Below the pieces are notes generated by a model. The model had not been told where the DNA came from, did not search any database, and saw only the letters and a program-made list of their open reading frames with translations. Source: Gammaproteobacteria bacterium (GTDB lineage: Bacteria > Pseudomonadota > Gammaproteobacteria > Steroidobacterales > Steroidobacteraceae). Taken from it: DNA of 49,563 bases. The stretch covers positions 1 to 49,563 of the forward strand of contig DAIDHH010000049.1 in NCBI GenBank assembly GCA_027452045.1, given 5' to 3'. Below are positions 34,456 through 44,686 of the stretch, one piece after another (position 1 is the stretch's first letter; the number at the start of each line of letters is the position of its first letter). Made by a program: the position numbers and the translations under genes.

Positions 34456-35153
34456 CAGAATCCAAACATCATTACGACGAGCGCTCCATCGAGACCGTCT
34501 ACCGCGTCATCTATGAGCGGCGGGACATGCGGCATTTCCTGCCGACGCCCGTCGACCCGCGGACTCTGCGGCGGCTGCTCGATGCCGCACATGCCGCTCC
34601 CAGCGTGGGTTTGAGCCAGCCCTGGCGCATCGTGCGCATCACCAGCTCGGAGATCCGGGGGCGCATCTACGATCTCGTGCAAGAGGAGCGCCAGCGCACC
34701 GCCGAAGCGCTCGATGAGCGGGGGGCGGAGTTCCTCAGGCTGAAGGTGGAGGGCGTCAAGGAATGCGGCGAGCTGCTCGTGGTGGGCGTGCGCGATGGCG
34801 GCTCGAAGGAGATATTCGGGCGACGAACGCTTCCGGAGACGGACGTGGCCTCGACCGCCTGTGCCATCCAGAACCTGTGGCTTGCATCGCGCGCCGAGGG
34901 GTTGGGCCTGGGGTGGGTGTCGCTGTTTGATCCCCACGCGCTTGCCGAGCTCCTCGGCTTTCCCGCGGACGTGCGGCCCATCGCGGTCCTGTGCCTGGGA
35001 CATGTCGAGCAGTTCTACCCCGCTCCGATGCTGGCGCTCGAGCGGTGGCGCGAGCCCCGGCCTCTGTCGGAGCTCATGTGCGAGAACCACTGGGAAGCTG
35101 CGACCCCGGGCGGCGCAGACGGGGAAGTCCCGAAGCCTCACGAGTCATTGTAG
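34452..35153 (+). CDS. bluB: 5,6-dimethylbenzimidazole synthase BluB
   Basis: BluB breaks down FMNH2 with O2 to give dimethylbenzimidazole, the lower ligand of cobalamin, and is related to flavin nitroreductases. The 233-residue protein shows YERRDMRHFLPTPVD, the APSVGLSQPWRIVRI motif, LLVVGVRDGG and the GLGLGWVSLFDP block. ATG 34452 overlaps the previous stop by 4 nt; the longer open frame upstream is not homologous. It is the last gene of the riboswitch operon. Because the reaction needs O2, it indicates aerobic or microaerobic B12 synthesis. Confidence 0.92.
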   Translation: MTESKHHYDERSIETVYRVIYERRDMRHFLPTPVDPRTLRRLLDAAHAAPSVGLSQPWRIVRITSSEIRGRIYDLVQEERQRTAEALDERGAEFLRLKVEGVKECGELLVVGVRDGGSKEIFGRRTLPETDVASTACAIQNLWLASRAEGLGLGWVSLFDPHALAELLGFPADVRPIAVLCLGHVEQFYPAPMLALERWREPRPLSELMCENHWEAATPGGADGEVPKPHESL

Positions 35154-35295
35154 GGCGCCTTCCCTTGGGTCAGTCCCCCGGCACGCCCCATCCCTCCGGC
35201 ATGTCCCTCGGATCGAACGGCGATGAAAAAATGCTTGACCAAATAGTAATCATGGGCTTTCCGTAAGCAATGGCTCACAGAAAGGGAGCCTTGAG

Positions 35296-35904
35296 ATGAG
35301 TGCGACCATTGTTGGCGCTGATGGCAAGGCACGTTGCCGCTGGTGCGGGACGGTGCCCGAGTTCCTGCCCTACCACGACACCGAGTGGGGCTTCCCGGTC
35401 CTCGACGATCGGCGGCTGTTCGAGAAGCTGAGTCTCGAGGGGTTTCAGTCGGGCCTGAGCTGGCGCACCATCCTCGCCAAGCGTGAGAACTTCCGCGCCG
35501 CCTTCCATGGCTTTGATGTCGAGCGCATCGCGCGCTTCAGCACCCGGGATGTCGAGCGGCTGTTGCAGGATGCGGGAATCGTCCGACATCGCGGCAAGAT
35601 CGAAGCGGTGATCAACAATGCACGCCGCGCGAAGGAACTCATCGAGCGGGAAGGGACGCTTGCGGCCTTCATCTGGCGTTACGAACCCGATCCGAAGCGC
35701 CTCGCCAAGCCTCAGACCGCCTCCACCTCGGCCGAGTCCGTCGCGCTCTCCAAGGACCTGAAGAAGCTCGGCTGGCGGTACGTGGGCCCGACCACCGTGT
35801 ATGCCTTCATGCAGGCCATGGGTCTCATCAACGATCACGCCGAGGAGTGCGTGATCCGCTCCAAGGTGGACAGCGCCCGCAGGCGGTTCAAGAGACCCAC
35901 GTGA
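35296..35904 (+). CDS. tag: DNA-3-methyladenine glycosylase I
   Basis: Tag removes 3-methyladenine from alkylated DNA. The 202-residue product keeps the zinc site of the family: C14, H27 (in YHDTEWG), H181 and C185 (in NDHAEEC). The helix-hairpin region with LSLEGFQSGLSWRTILAKR is intact. ATG 35296 has an AAAGGGAG ribosome binding site about 8 nt upstream. It stands alone after the B12 operon, and its promoter should lie in 35154-35280, where no strong elements are seen. Confidence 0.94.
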   Translation: MSATIVGADGKARCRWCGTVPEFLPYHDTEWGFPVLDDRRLFEKLSLEGFQSGLSWRTILAKRENFRAAFHGFDVERIARFSTRDVERLLQDAGIVRHRGKIEAVINNARRAKELIEREGTLAAFIWRYEPDPKRLAKPQTASTSAESVALSKDLKKLGWRYVGPTTVYAFMQAMGLINDHAEECVIRSKVDSARRRFKRPT

Positions 35905-36030
35905 GCCGAGTCGGCGAGGCGCCCCTCGCGGCCCCTCGGGCGTGGCCGCCGCCGTTCACCCAGTAAGGCTCAAGCTCGAGCGGCCCTTCGCACCGGGCTT
36001 GACGCCTTGCCATCACGGCGAGTATTTTAC

Positions 36031-36060
36031 CAATTAGTTATATAACCACTTAGTTTAATA
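36031..36060 (+). promoter_or_regulatory. AT-rich promoter/operator of the ArsR-SRPBCC pair
   Basis: A sharp AT-rich island in a GC-rich region contains the palindrome GTTATATAAC (36037-36046) and two TTAGTT copies 16 nt apart. It lies directly before the GTG start of the ArsR-type gene and could be both -10 region and operator for autoregulation. Confidence 0.5.
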
Positions 36061-36062
36061 CA

Positions 36063-36422
36063 GTGGATCCCCTCACCAAGACCTTTCATGCCCTGGCGGA
36101 CCCGACGCGGCGCGCGATCCTGGCCCGGCTTGCGCAGGGGGAGGCCTCAGTGGGGGAGCTGGCCGAGCCGTTCGACATGACCCTGCCTGCCGTGTCGAAG
36201 CACCTGAAGGTGCTCGAGCGCGCGGGACTCATCACCCGGGGCCGGGAGGCGCAGTTCCGCCCGGCGCGCATAGAGCCGAATGCCCTGATGGGGGTCGATG
36301 CCTGGATCGAGGACTACCGCAGGCTCTGGAACGAGCGGCTCGATCGGATCGAGGACTACCTGCGGGAGATTCAGGCCGGCGCCGCGCCGAGGGGCAAGAG
36401 CGGCAATCAGGGCGATGAGTAA
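36063..36422 (+). CDS. ArsR-family transcriptional regulator
   Basis: A 119-residue winged-helix repressor. The helix-turn-helix is visible in ASVGELAEPFDMTLPAVSKH (about residues 29-48), with the start FHALADPTRRAILARL typical of the SdpR-like branch. No metal-binding cysteine motif (ELCVC) is present, so metal sensing is unlikely. GTG 36063 is the start. The next gene, 27 nt downstream, codes for AHSA1/SRPBCC domains, the usual partner of this ArsR branch. It probably represses its own operon at the AT-rich element just upstream. Confidence 0.88.
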   Translation: MDPLTKTFHALADPTRRAILARLAQGEASVGELAEPFDMTLPAVSKHLKVLERAGLITRGREAQFRPARIEPNALMGVDAWIEDYRRLWNERLDRIEDYLREIQAGAAPRGKSGNQGDE

Positions 36423-36449
36423 TCGCATATCCGATTCAAGGAGACCCTC

Positions 36450-37406
36450 ATGTCAGATCAAACCGCAGAGCACGGCTCTTTCACCATCGAGCGCCTGATC
36501 GAGGCGCCTGCGGCGCGGGTCTATGCGGCCTTCGCGACAGCCGAAGGCAAAGAGTGTTGGTTCAGCGGTCCGCAGGCCAAAGTCCTCAAGCGCGAGTTCG
36601 ATTTTCGTCCAAATGGACGTGATCGATTGCTTGTCCAATGGCCGCCTGGGGCGCACGCCAAGTCGCCGAAGGGTCTCACTACGGACTTCCGCGCCGAATA
36701 CTGGGACATCGTACCGCAGCGGCGCATCGTATACGTGTACGAGATGTATATCGACGAGCGCAAGATATCCGTCTCGCTCGCCACGGTTGAATTTCATCCG
36801 CATGAGGGACGCACGCGTCTCGTCATTACGGAGCAGGGCGTGTTCCTGAACGGCTACCGCGATGAGGGTTCCCGGGAACGGGGCACGAACGATCTGCTCG
36901 ATCGTCTGGTAGCCTCCCTCCAAGTCACGGATCGGCGGGTCAACAGCCGCGAACTCACGTTCACGCGCGTCATCTTCGCACCGCGGGAGCTCGTCTTTCG
37001 AGCCTGGACCGATGCCGAGCATCTGGCGCGTTGGTTCGGTCCGGCCGGCTTCACGGTGCCCGAGTGCACGGTGGATGTGCGGGTCGGCGGCAAGTGGCGG
37101 CTCACCATGCGCGCCAATGACGAGATTGCGGCCATGGTCGGACGCGACCATCCCTCTGGCGGCGAATATCTCGCGGTCGAGAAGCCCGCGCGCCTGGTCT
37201 TTACGAACAACGCGCTCGATGCCTCCGGCAACGTGATTCTGCAGGGCCTCACCACGGTGACTTTCGAGGACCTCGGCGGCGCCACCAGGATGACGCTCCA
37301 CACCCGGGCCTCAGGGATGGGCGAGCAGGTTCCGTTCATGCTGAGCGGCATGGAGCAGGGCTGGAGTGAGAGCCTGATCAAGCTTGGGCAGGCGCTGACC
37401 CACTGA
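36450..37406 (+). CDS. Tandem SRPBCC (AHSA1-like) domain protein
   Basis: The 318-residue protein is a direct tandem of two AHSA1-type START-like domains. Domain 1 (about 8-150) starts with FTIERLIEAPAARVYAAF; domain 2 (about 168-318) starts with LTFTRVIFAPRELVFRAWTD and has HLARWFGPAGFTVP and GGEYLAVEKPARLVFT. Each has the hydrophobic ligand-cavity layout of the superfamily; no catalytic residues can be assigned. ATG 36450 has an AAGGAGA site 7 nt upstream. It is cotranscribed with the ArsR regulator. The partner ligand is unknown. Confidence 0.87.
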   Translation: MSDQTAEHGSFTIERLIEAPAARVYAAFATAEGKECWFSGPQAKVLKREFDFRPNGRDRLLVQWPPGAHAKSPKGLTTDFRAEYWDIVPQRRIVYVYEMYIDERKISVSLATVEFHPHEGRTRLVITEQGVFLNGYRDEGSRERGTNDLLDRLVASLQVTDRRVNSRELTFTRVIFAPRELVFRAWTDAEHLARWFGPAGFTVPECTVDVRVGGKWRLTMRANDEIAAMVGRDHPSGGEYLAVEKPARLVFTNNALDASGNVILQGLTTVTFEDLGGATRMTLHTRASGMGEQVPFMLSGMEQGWSESLIKLGQALTH

Positions 37407-37637
37407 CGCGACCTTCAGGAGCGGCGGTGAGGATGGAGCGGGGCGCGCAGGTCACCCACAAGAGGTAGGGGCGTCTCACGCCAAAGTTGCAGTACGATGA
37501 CATCAGATGAAATAAACTCAACCTCCCGCATGACGTAGTTCGCTTGATCGCATCGCCGGTTTTGCTACCGTGCACGGTGTGCAGCCACAGGGGCAGCGAA
37601 TGCCGAGGCGCCGGCGGCACACAGGAGCGATCAGGAC

Positions 37638-38444
37638 ATGGTGATGAAACATTTCATGCTGGCGTCGGATTTCGATCAGACGCTGAGCTTCAACGACTCC
37701 GGCCACGTGCTGGCGGAGCTCGTGGGCGTGCGGGATTTCGAGCGCAAGGTTGCCGGGCTCGCGCGCAGCAACCTGGTGCAGCAGGGCGGAGAGCTCGCCT
37801 ACCTCATCCGCCACGACCCGGACTTCCGCGGCGTGCGCCAGGAGCACCTGATGGAGGCCGGCCGCCGAGTGCGCCTGAAAGGCGCGTTGCCGACCCTCGT
37901 CAAGAGCCTGCAAGAGGGCATCGATGGGAGCCGATTCTCGTTCTTCGTCGTGTCGGCCGCACCCAGGGAGGTCGTGATTTCGGCACTCTCGGGCATCGTG
38001 CCGCCGGAGCACATCTTCGGCACCGAGTTCGAATACGACGCCGCCACGGGCGAGGTGAGCGCCATCCATCGCGTGGTCGCAGGTTACGGCAAGGTGGCGG
38101 TGATCGACGAGCTGAGCCGCAGGCATGGGATTCCCTCCGACCGCATCATCTACGTGGGCGATGGCAGCTCGGACGTGCACGTCATGCTGCACGTGAACAA
38201 CGGCGATGGCTTCACGATCGCCGTGTCCGAAAACCAGCAGCTCGCGCGCATCGCCAAGTGCACCGTGCTGAGTGATAACGCATGCAGCGTGCTCGTGCCC
38301 GTGCTCGATGAGGTTCTCGGCATGCGGATGCCGGAAATCCGCGCCGCGCTCGAGGCGAACGGCCTGATGCTCGAGGACTGGGAGCGGGCCCGCACCGATC
38401 GGGTGCAGATCCGGGAGGCGCCGCGCGCGACGGCGGCCGCATGA
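37638..38444 (+). CDS. HAD-superfamily phosphatase (subfamily IB, MtnX/SerB-like)
   Basis: A 268-residue cytoplasmic phosphatase. Motif I is DFDQTL (D11, D13), motif II lies in [12 protein letters not shown], and motif III is [11 protein letters not shown], fitting a phosphoserine phosphatase-like or MtnX-like enzyme. The substrate cannot be read from sequence. ATG 37638 has an ACAGGAG site; a second ATG two codons later is possible. The stop overlaps a small membrane protein gene by 4 nt. The C-terminal tail of about 25 residues is charged and not conserved in the family. Confidence 0.82.
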   Translation: MVMKHFMLASDFDQTLSFNDSGHVLAELVGVRDFERKVAGLARSNLVQQGGELAYLIRHDPDFRGVRQEHLMEAGRRVRLKGALPTLVKSLQEGIDGSRFSFFVVSAAPREVVISALSGIVPPEHIFGTEFEYDAATGEVSAIHRVVAGYGKVAVIDELSRRHGIPSDRIIYVGDGSSDVHVMLHVNNGDGFTIAVSENQQLARIAKCTVLSDNACSVLVPVLDEVLGMRMPEIRAALEANGLMLEDWERARTDRVQIREAPRATAAA

Positions 38445-38707
38445 GCGTCGTGCACCTGTCCCTTACAGATTGGCTTGGCTGGACCGCGACCGCGGTGTTC
38501 GTGGGCTCGTATTTCTTCCGGCGGCCGGCCGCGCTACGGGGCGTGCAGATGCTGGGCGCGGCGCTGTGGATTCTCTACGGCGTACTGATCGCCGCCACGC
38601 CGGTCGTTGCCGCGAATGTGCTCGTGTTCGCGGCCGCGGCCTGGACACTCCTGCGGGGCAATGCGGCGCAAACACCGGCCGCCGATGCGGCGGGCCGTGG
38701 GGCATGA
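38441..38707 (+). CDS. Small membrane protein (YgjV / CBU_0592-like)
   Basis: An 88-residue hydrophobic protein with two or three membrane segments ([49 protein letters not shown]). Its layout resembles the small inner-membrane YgjV-like family. It overlaps the HAD phosphatase gene by 4 nt, so the two are translated together, but no shared function is known. A short hydrophilic Ala-rich tail follows. Confidence 0.65.
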   Translation: MSVVHLSLTDWLGWTATAVFVGSYFFRRPAALRGVQMLGAALWILYGVLIAATPVVAANVLVFAAAAWTLLRGNAAQTPAADAAGRGA

Positions 38708-38750
38708 CCGGGTGAGCGAACCGGATCCTGCCGTCGAGGTCCGTGACAGA

Positions 38751-39143
38751 TCACACGCCGGTCACCAGCGCGCGAAACACGTACAGTGCGAGTGCGATTC
38801 CAAGAACGACCATGAGCGCGGCGAGGGCGAGGTCCATGCGCGCCCCGTCGTCCCGCAGCTCCGGGCTGTCGATCGCCCGTCCGGTGCGGATGAACCGCAG
38901 CGCCGCCATCGCGACCATCGCGGTGCCGGAGACAATCAGCACCAACCCGGCCACGTCACCGAATCCGCCGCCCCGTAGGGCAATGCCCGGTACACGCGTG
39001 CCCGCGAGGGATTGCGCGGCGATCTTCAGGAACAGATTGAACTTTGCCACCAGGAAGCCGAACGCCATCACGGCGATGGCGGTGCGCACCCAGGCGAGAA
39101 AGGTTCGCTCGTTCGCTGCATGATCGGAGAAATTTCGAATCAT
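38751..39143 (-). CDS. DUF202 / YidH-family inner membrane protein
   Basis: A 130-residue protein with the DUF202 signature AANERTFLAWVRTAIAVMAFGF near the N-terminus and three hydrophobic segments (about residues 20-40, 62-80, 106-126). The function of the family is unknown. ATG 39143 is preceded by a GGGGGGCGA stretch as ribosome binding site. It points toward, and ends 43 nt from, the convergent small membrane protein gene. Confidence 0.88.
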   Translation of the reverse strand: MIRNFSDHAANERTFLAWVRTAIAVMAFGFLVAKFNLFLKIAAQSLAGTRVPGIALRGGGFGDVAGLVLIVSGTAMVAMAALRFIRTGRAIDSPELRDDGARMDLALAALMVVLGIALALYVFRALVTGV

Positions 39144-39172
39144 CGACTCGCCCCCCAGGCGACACTCTTGTG

Positions 39173-39178
39173 ATTATA
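39173..39178 (-). promoter_or_regulatory. -10 element upstream of the DUF202 gene
   Basis: A perfect TATAAT on the minus strand lies 30 nt before the DUF202 start. No good -35 box is seen at 16-18 nt. Confidence 0.4.
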
Positions 39179-39252
39179 GTCTTGCCGCGAGATGGAGCGC
39201 AGCCGCGCTATCGGCCGTGGGCCGCAATCCCCTGCGTATTGTCGGCTCGCGC

Positions 39253-39858
39253 CTAGGCCGGACGCGCGCGCTTGTGAGACGCCGCATCGTCGGCCACCTG
39301 CGGCTCCTGCGGTGACGCACGGCCGATGCCGGTGGCCATGATGGATTCTCGCGCTGCGCTTCGATGGCGGCGCTTCCCCTCGACGCCTTCCTCGCCCTGC
39401 GCAGGGTCCAAATCCTCGGGTTCGCCGGCAGATCGCGCAGGGGCATCGTTCGCAGCTTTGCCCCGCTCCGGTCCTTGTTTGAATCCGGAAAGCGCCTGAT
39501 CCAGATATGCGGCGGCACGGGAAACCGCCACGCCGATCAAGGCGTCCAAGAGGGGATCCAGAGCCCGGCGCGCTGCATGACGTTGCGCACGATCAGCCGG
39601 CCGAGACGGGCGGAGAGCCGGATCGGGCTCGCCCGAGGGCAGTGCGCCCGGTTGGCCGCCGCGCCGCCTCGCGCTCAGGGTTCCAAGCAGCGCCCCTGCT
39701 GCGAGCGCGGCCGCGAGCATCGCTCCGCGATGCTTCGCAAAGTGCCGCTTCCAGTCGATGACCGACTTCGCCTTGTTCTCCAACTCCTCGAAGTTCGCGC
39801 GCAGGGCGTCACGATTGCCCTGGAGTTCGGATTTGATCTGATCCGTTCTGCTGCTCAT
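39253..39858 (-). CDS. DUF3618-type membrane-associated protein
   Basis: From ATG 39858 the product has 201 residues: an N-terminal helix (SSRTDQIKSELQGNRDAL), a heptad-like NFEELENKAKSVIDWKRHF segment, and one short hydrophobic helix (AMLAAALAAGALLGTL). A long, basic, low-complexity C-terminal half with no recognised fold follows. The N-terminal pattern fits DUF3618. The start overlaps the YqjE-like stop by 4 nt. The open frame to 39951 is upstream of that overlap and not coding. With its neighbours it resembles the yqjD-yqjE stress cluster of enterobacteria. Confidence 0.7.
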   Translation of the reverse strand: MSSRTDQIKSELQGNRDALRANFEELENKAKSVIDWKRHFAKHRGAMLAAALAAGALLGTLSARRRGGQPGALPSGEPDPALRPSRPADRAQRHAARRALDPLLDALIGVAVSRAAAYLDQALSGFKQGPERGKAANDAPARSAGEPEDLDPAQGEEGVEGKRRHRSAARESIMATGIGRASPQEPQVADDAASHKRARPA

Positions 39859-40217
39859 TCGAGGCTCTCCATGACTTTCCCCGTGCCTCCTGGAACGGAA
39901 TTCAGCCTCTTCAGGCGCCGCGATCCGGCCTTGACCACGAGAACGGCGCAAAGCGCCAGGGCGAGCGCCACCAGCACCGCGGCAGCCCAGCTGGGCAACA
40001 CATGAGAAAGGGCAAAAACCAGTCCGAGGAGCGCAAAGAAGACGGCGAGAAACGCGCTCATGACTCCAATGCCGATCAGGAGCACGCTGGATCTGCAGGT
40101 GCTGATGTCTTCGCGCATCTGCGTCGCCACCAGTTGAAATTCCGAGTGGATGATGTCCTGGACATTGCCGGCGATGTCCAAAAGAATTTCAAGGACGGGA
40201 CGCTCCTGGTCGGACAT
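39855..40217 (-). CDS. Phage-holin-superfamily membrane protein (YqjE-like)
   Basis: A 120-residue protein with an amphipathic N-terminus (VLEILLDIAGNVQDIIHSEF), two transmembrane segments (about 45-70 and 75-97) and a basic C-terminus, the arrangement of YqjE and the Phage_holin_3_6 family. It is not a phage remnant: it sits with DUF883 and DUF3618 genes, as in the E. coli yqjDEK region. Its role is unknown. Confidence 0.8.
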   Translation of the reverse strand: MSDQERPVLEILLDIAGNVQDIIHSEFQLVATQMREDISTCRSSVLLIGIGVMSAFLAVFFALLGLVFALSHVLPSWAAAVLVALALALCAVLVVKAGSRRLKRLNSVPGGTGKVMESLE

Positions 40218-40234
40218 TCAAGTCACCCCATGCT

Positions 40235-40558
40235 TCAGTGGCGAGGCCACTTGCGGGCGATGGCGAACCCGAGGATCGCGGCTCCCAGTAGTGCGAGCCC
40301 TGGATTGTCTTTCACCAGGCGTTTCGCATCGGCCATGATGCTCGAAATGTCGTGCTCCCGGATGTAGTCCGCCGTGTGCTTGAGGGTGTTGGCCGCAACG
40401 TGTGCGGCGCGCGGAATCTTCCGATCGCCGCGCAGGCGCGTATCCGCGTTCTCCGTCGCCGAAGACACTGCATCTCCATTTCCGCCGGACCTGTCGGTGA
40501 CGCCCGGGTGTAGATTGGACGAGGCGTTCGGCCCCGTCGTAAGTGTTTCTGTCTGCAT
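40235..40558 (-). CDS. DUF883 (YqjD/ElaB-like) protein
   Basis: A 107-residue protein with a Ser/Thr/Gly-rich hydrophilic N-terminus, a helical middle (AANTLKHTADYIREHDISSI) and a C-terminal membrane anchor (NPGLALLGAAILGFAIARKW). This is the tail-anchor pattern of YqjD/ElaB, which bind ribosomes and localise them to the membrane in stationary phase in E. coli. ATG 40558 has a clear AAGGAG site 8 nt upstream. It is the first gene of the three-gene minus-strand cluster. Confidence 0.75.
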   Translation of the reverse strand: MQTETLTTGPNASSNLHPGVTDRSGGNGDAVSSATENADTRLRGDRKIPRAAHVAANTLKHTADYIREHDISSIMADAKRLVKDNPGLALLGAAILGFAIARKWPRH

Positions 40559-40938
40559 GGTATCGACTCCTTGAATTGGGTGGAGCTATTGTCCGCTCGT
40601 GGTGGCCTCAGCGGCAAACGCTGCCTTGATCTGAGGCGCATCTGAGTTTGACAAATGCCCGCGACAGGCAGTCTGATCGCATGAGAATTATGCGCGGTGC
40701 AGGCCCGGGGTCTGTGCGCTACCAGACGTAACCGATGATGCCGGTTGAGGCCTGTGGGTCTCGGGCCGGCAAAAATCAAGACGGCCAGGCGCCGCGCGGG
40801 TATCGACCCGAGGGTGACCGGCACGGGCCTCAGCGCGAAGGCGGGCATGCTCACCGGCTCGGCGAAGGTGTCGCCGGGTGAGTCGCGTTGCAGCATGGCC
40901 GTGGCGCCGGCGAGGGGCCGGCGCGTGAGGCGTGGGCG
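40559..40938. other. 380-nt gap without a confident gene
   Basis: The left part is the leader of the DUF883 gene; it holds the direct repeat CTGAG-N6-CTGAG (40631-40646). On the minus strand, 40740-40938 has a coding-like amino-acid pattern (SIPARRLAVLIFAG) vaguely like the linker of LuxR-type regulators, but it has no start, no helix-turn-helix and no proper end. I regard it at most as a gene remnant. Confidence 0.4.
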
Positions 40939-41481
40939 CTATCCGCGCGGCTCGCTCGGAATCAGCACGGCATCGGCGCTCGCGGGTTGCCTGCTCTTGA
41001 GCAAGACCCCGGTGTAATACGCGAGGTAGTAGGCGATGAAAGCCGCTGATATCGCCAGGGTGAGCGGGCTCTCGGGAGGAAGCGCGGCGGGACCCGACGC
41101 CGTGACAGGCAGCGCGCCGTGGTACAGGATGAGAAAGTCATAGCCGAGCCGCGCAATGAACAGCACCGTGACCGAGAGGCCGATGTACGTATGCGGGGTG
41201 TAGAAGCGACCCTCGGCGGTGGCTTCGAAGCGCGTGTGACGCAGGCCGAGATAGCCGAGCGCGGCTCCGCAGGCACCCCCGCCAAGCAGTGCGGCGATCG
41301 CGAGCGCGTCGCCTCGTGTCAACAGTGCCAGCAGGCCGACGAGGACAGCGAAAATGCTGATACGCACCGTCATGCGCCGGGGTTGCACGCTCTGGCGGCC
41401 AAACGAGCGCCGCATGCGCAGGTAAAGGCGCACACCGACCAGCACGGCCACCACGACAGGAACGATGAATTTCGAATGCAT
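40939..41481 (-). CDS. Polytopic membrane protein, function unknown (CcdC/DUF1453-like layout)
   Basis: A 180-residue protein with about five hydrophobic segments: an N-terminal helix (KFIVPVVVAVLVGVRLYLRM), then segments near residues 42-60, 63-80, 100-120 and 142-162. A TPHTYIGLSVTVLFIARLGYD block resembles CcdC-like DUF1453 proteins, but the match is weak. It starts 31 nt after the guaA stop on the same strand and may be cotranscribed. No thiol-redox partner genes are nearby. Confidence 0.6.
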   Translation of the reverse strand: MHSKFIVPVVVAVLVGVRLYLRMRRSFGRQSVQPRRMTVRISIFAVLVGLLALLTRGDALAIAALLGGGACGAALGYLGLRHTRFEATAEGRFYTPHTYIGLSVTVLFIARLGYDFLILYHGALPVTASGPAALPPESPLTLAISAAFIAYYLAYYTGVLLKSRQPASADAVLIPSEPRG

Positions 41482-41512
41482 GATCGCCTCGGAAGTGTCC
41501 GGCGGTAACTGC

Positions 41513-43117
41513 CTATTCCCACTCTATCGTCGCCGGCGGTTTGCCGCTCACGTCATACACGACACGGGAAATGCCGTGGACTTCGTTGACGATGCGTCGG
41601 GAAACGGCGTCGAGGAAGTCGTAAGGGAGGCGGGCCCAGTGGGCCGTCATGAAGTCGATCGTCTCCACGGCGCGCAGAGCGACGACATAGTCATAGCGAC
41701 GACCGTCGCCCATCACGCCCACCGAGCGCACCGGCAGGAAGACCGCGAACGCCTGGCTGGTGCGGTCGTAGAGCTCGTGACGGCGCAGCTCATCGATGAA
41801 GATGGCATCGGCGCGGCGCAGGAGCTCCGCGTACTCCTTGCGCACTTCGCCGAGGATGCGAACCCCGAGTCCAGGCCCCGGGAAGGGGTGGCGGTAGACC
41901 ATCTCGCGCGGCAGGCCGAGCTCGACGCCGAGGCGGCGCACCTCGTCCTTGAACAGCTCGCGCAGGGGCTCGACCAGTTTCAGGTGCATCTTCTCCGGCA
42001 GGCCACCCACGTTGTGGTGCGACTTGATCACGTGAGCCTTGCCGGTGCGTGCCCCGGCGGACTCGATGACATCGGGATAGATCGTGCCCTGGGCGAGAAA
42101 GCCCACCCCGGTGAGCTTGTGAGCTTCCTCGTCGAACACCTCGACGAAGGTGCGGCCGATGATCTTGCGTTTCGCTTCCGGGTCGGCCACGCCGGCGAGG
42201 GCGGTGAGAAAGCGCTGCTCGGCGTCCACGCGGATGACCCGCACGCCAAGATGCTCGGCGAATGTGGCCATGACCTGATCGCCTTCGCCCAGGCGCAGCA
42301 GGCCATGGTCCACGAACACGCACACCAGCTGATCCCCGATGGCCCGATGCAGCAACGCTGCGACGACCGAGGAGTCGACGCCTCCCGACAGTCCCAACAG
42401 CACCTTGCCGCCGCCGACCTGCGCACGCAGCCGCGCGATCGCATCGTCGATGATGTTGCCGGTGCTCCACAAGGCGTCGCAGCCGCAGATCTCGCGGACG
42501 AAGCGCTCGAGGAGGCGTGTCCCCTGGGTGGTGTGCGTGACTTCCGGGTGAAACTGCACGCCATAGAACCGGCGCCGCTCGTCGCACATGGCTGCAAAAG
42601 GAATCGAGCCGGTGGCCGCCACACCGATGAAGCCTTCCGGCAAGGCACCGACCCGATCGCCATGGCTCATCCACACATCGAGCACCGCCCGGCCGGCGCC
42701 GTCGCGGCGATCCTGGATATCCTCGAGCAGGCGGCATGCGCCGGTGAGGGTCACCTCCGCGTATCCGAACTCCCGCTCGGTGGAGCCGATCACGCGTCCG
42801 CCGAGCTGCTGGGTCATGGTCTGCATGCCGTAGCAGATGCCGAGGACCGGTACGCCGAGGGTGAACACCGAAGCCGGCGCCTTCGGAGGATTGACAGCCG
42901 TGACCGACTCCGGTCCACCCGAGAGGATCACGCCACGCGGCTTGAAGGCGCGCACTTCCTCGTCGGTGACATCCCAGGGATGGATCTCGCAGTAGACGCC
43001 GAGCTCACGCACCCGGCGCGCGATGAGCTGCGTATATTGGGCCCCGAAATCCAGGATCAGGATGCGATGGGCGTGGATGTCGGCGAGAGGGGCCGGGGCG
43101 GCGCTGACGCTACTCAT
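41513..43117 (-). CDS. guaA: GMP synthase (glutamine-hydrolysing)
   Basis: GuaA converts XMP to GMP with glutamine and ATP. From ATG 43117 the protein has 534 residues: an N-terminal class I amidotransferase with nucleophile C95 (GICYGMQ), an ATP-pyrophosphatase domain with LSGGVDSSV, and the C-terminal dimerisation domain ending in PPATIEWE, the classical GuaA terminus. A TTG at 43129 would add four residues but lacks a properly spaced ribosome binding site. guaB lies upstream on the same strand, giving the usual guaBA operon. Confidence 0.97.
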   Translation of the reverse strand: MSSVSAAPAPLADIHAHRILILDFGAQYTQLIARRVRELGVYCEIHPWDVTDEEVRAFKPRGVILSGGPESVTAVNPPKAPASVFTLGVPVLGICYGMQTMTQQLGGRVIGSTEREFGYAEVTLTGACRLLEDIQDRRDGAGRAVLDVWMSHGDRVGALPEGFIGVAATGSIPFAAMCDERRRFYGVQFHPEVTHTTQGTRLLERFVREICGCDALWSTGNIIDDAIARLRAQVGGGKVLLGLSGGVDSSVVAALLHRAIGDQLVCVFVDHGLLRLGEGDQVMATFAEHLGVRVIRVDAEQRFLTALAGVADPEAKRKIIGRTFVEVFDEEAHKLTGVGFLAQGTIYPDVIESAGARTGKAHVIKSHHNVGGLPEKMHLKLVEPLRELFKDEVRRLGVELGLPREMVYRHPFPGPGLGVRILGEVRKEYAELLRRADAIFIDELRRHELYDRTSQAFAVFLPVRSVGVMGDGRRYDYVVALRAVETIDFMTAHWARLPYDFLDAVSRRIVNEVHGISRVVYDVSGKPPATIEWE

Positions 43118-43174
43118 GAAGGCTCGCAATTCCTCGGCTGACCCGGGTAGACCGGATCACGCGCGCTCTGTTGA

Positions 43175-44641
<1,467 letters not shown>

Positions 44642-44686
44642 AGCTAATTCTACGCATGGACCGGGCGTCCGTAAACCGCCGGTGGT

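Noticed and set aside
35235-35263. TTGACC upstream of tag considered as a -35 element
   Set aside because: No acceptable -10 hexamer lies at 16-18 nt spacing.
39855-40217. Holin-like protein considered as a prophage remnant
   Set aside because: Its neighbours are DUF883 and DUF3618 genes, the normal context of cellular YqjE-like proteins, and no phage genes are nearby.
40700-40938. Minus-strand coding-like stretch with SIPARRLAVLIFAG, reminiscent of LuxR-type regulators
   Set aside because: No helix-turn-helix, start or proper C-terminus is visible and a frame change would be needed; too weak to call even a pseudogene.
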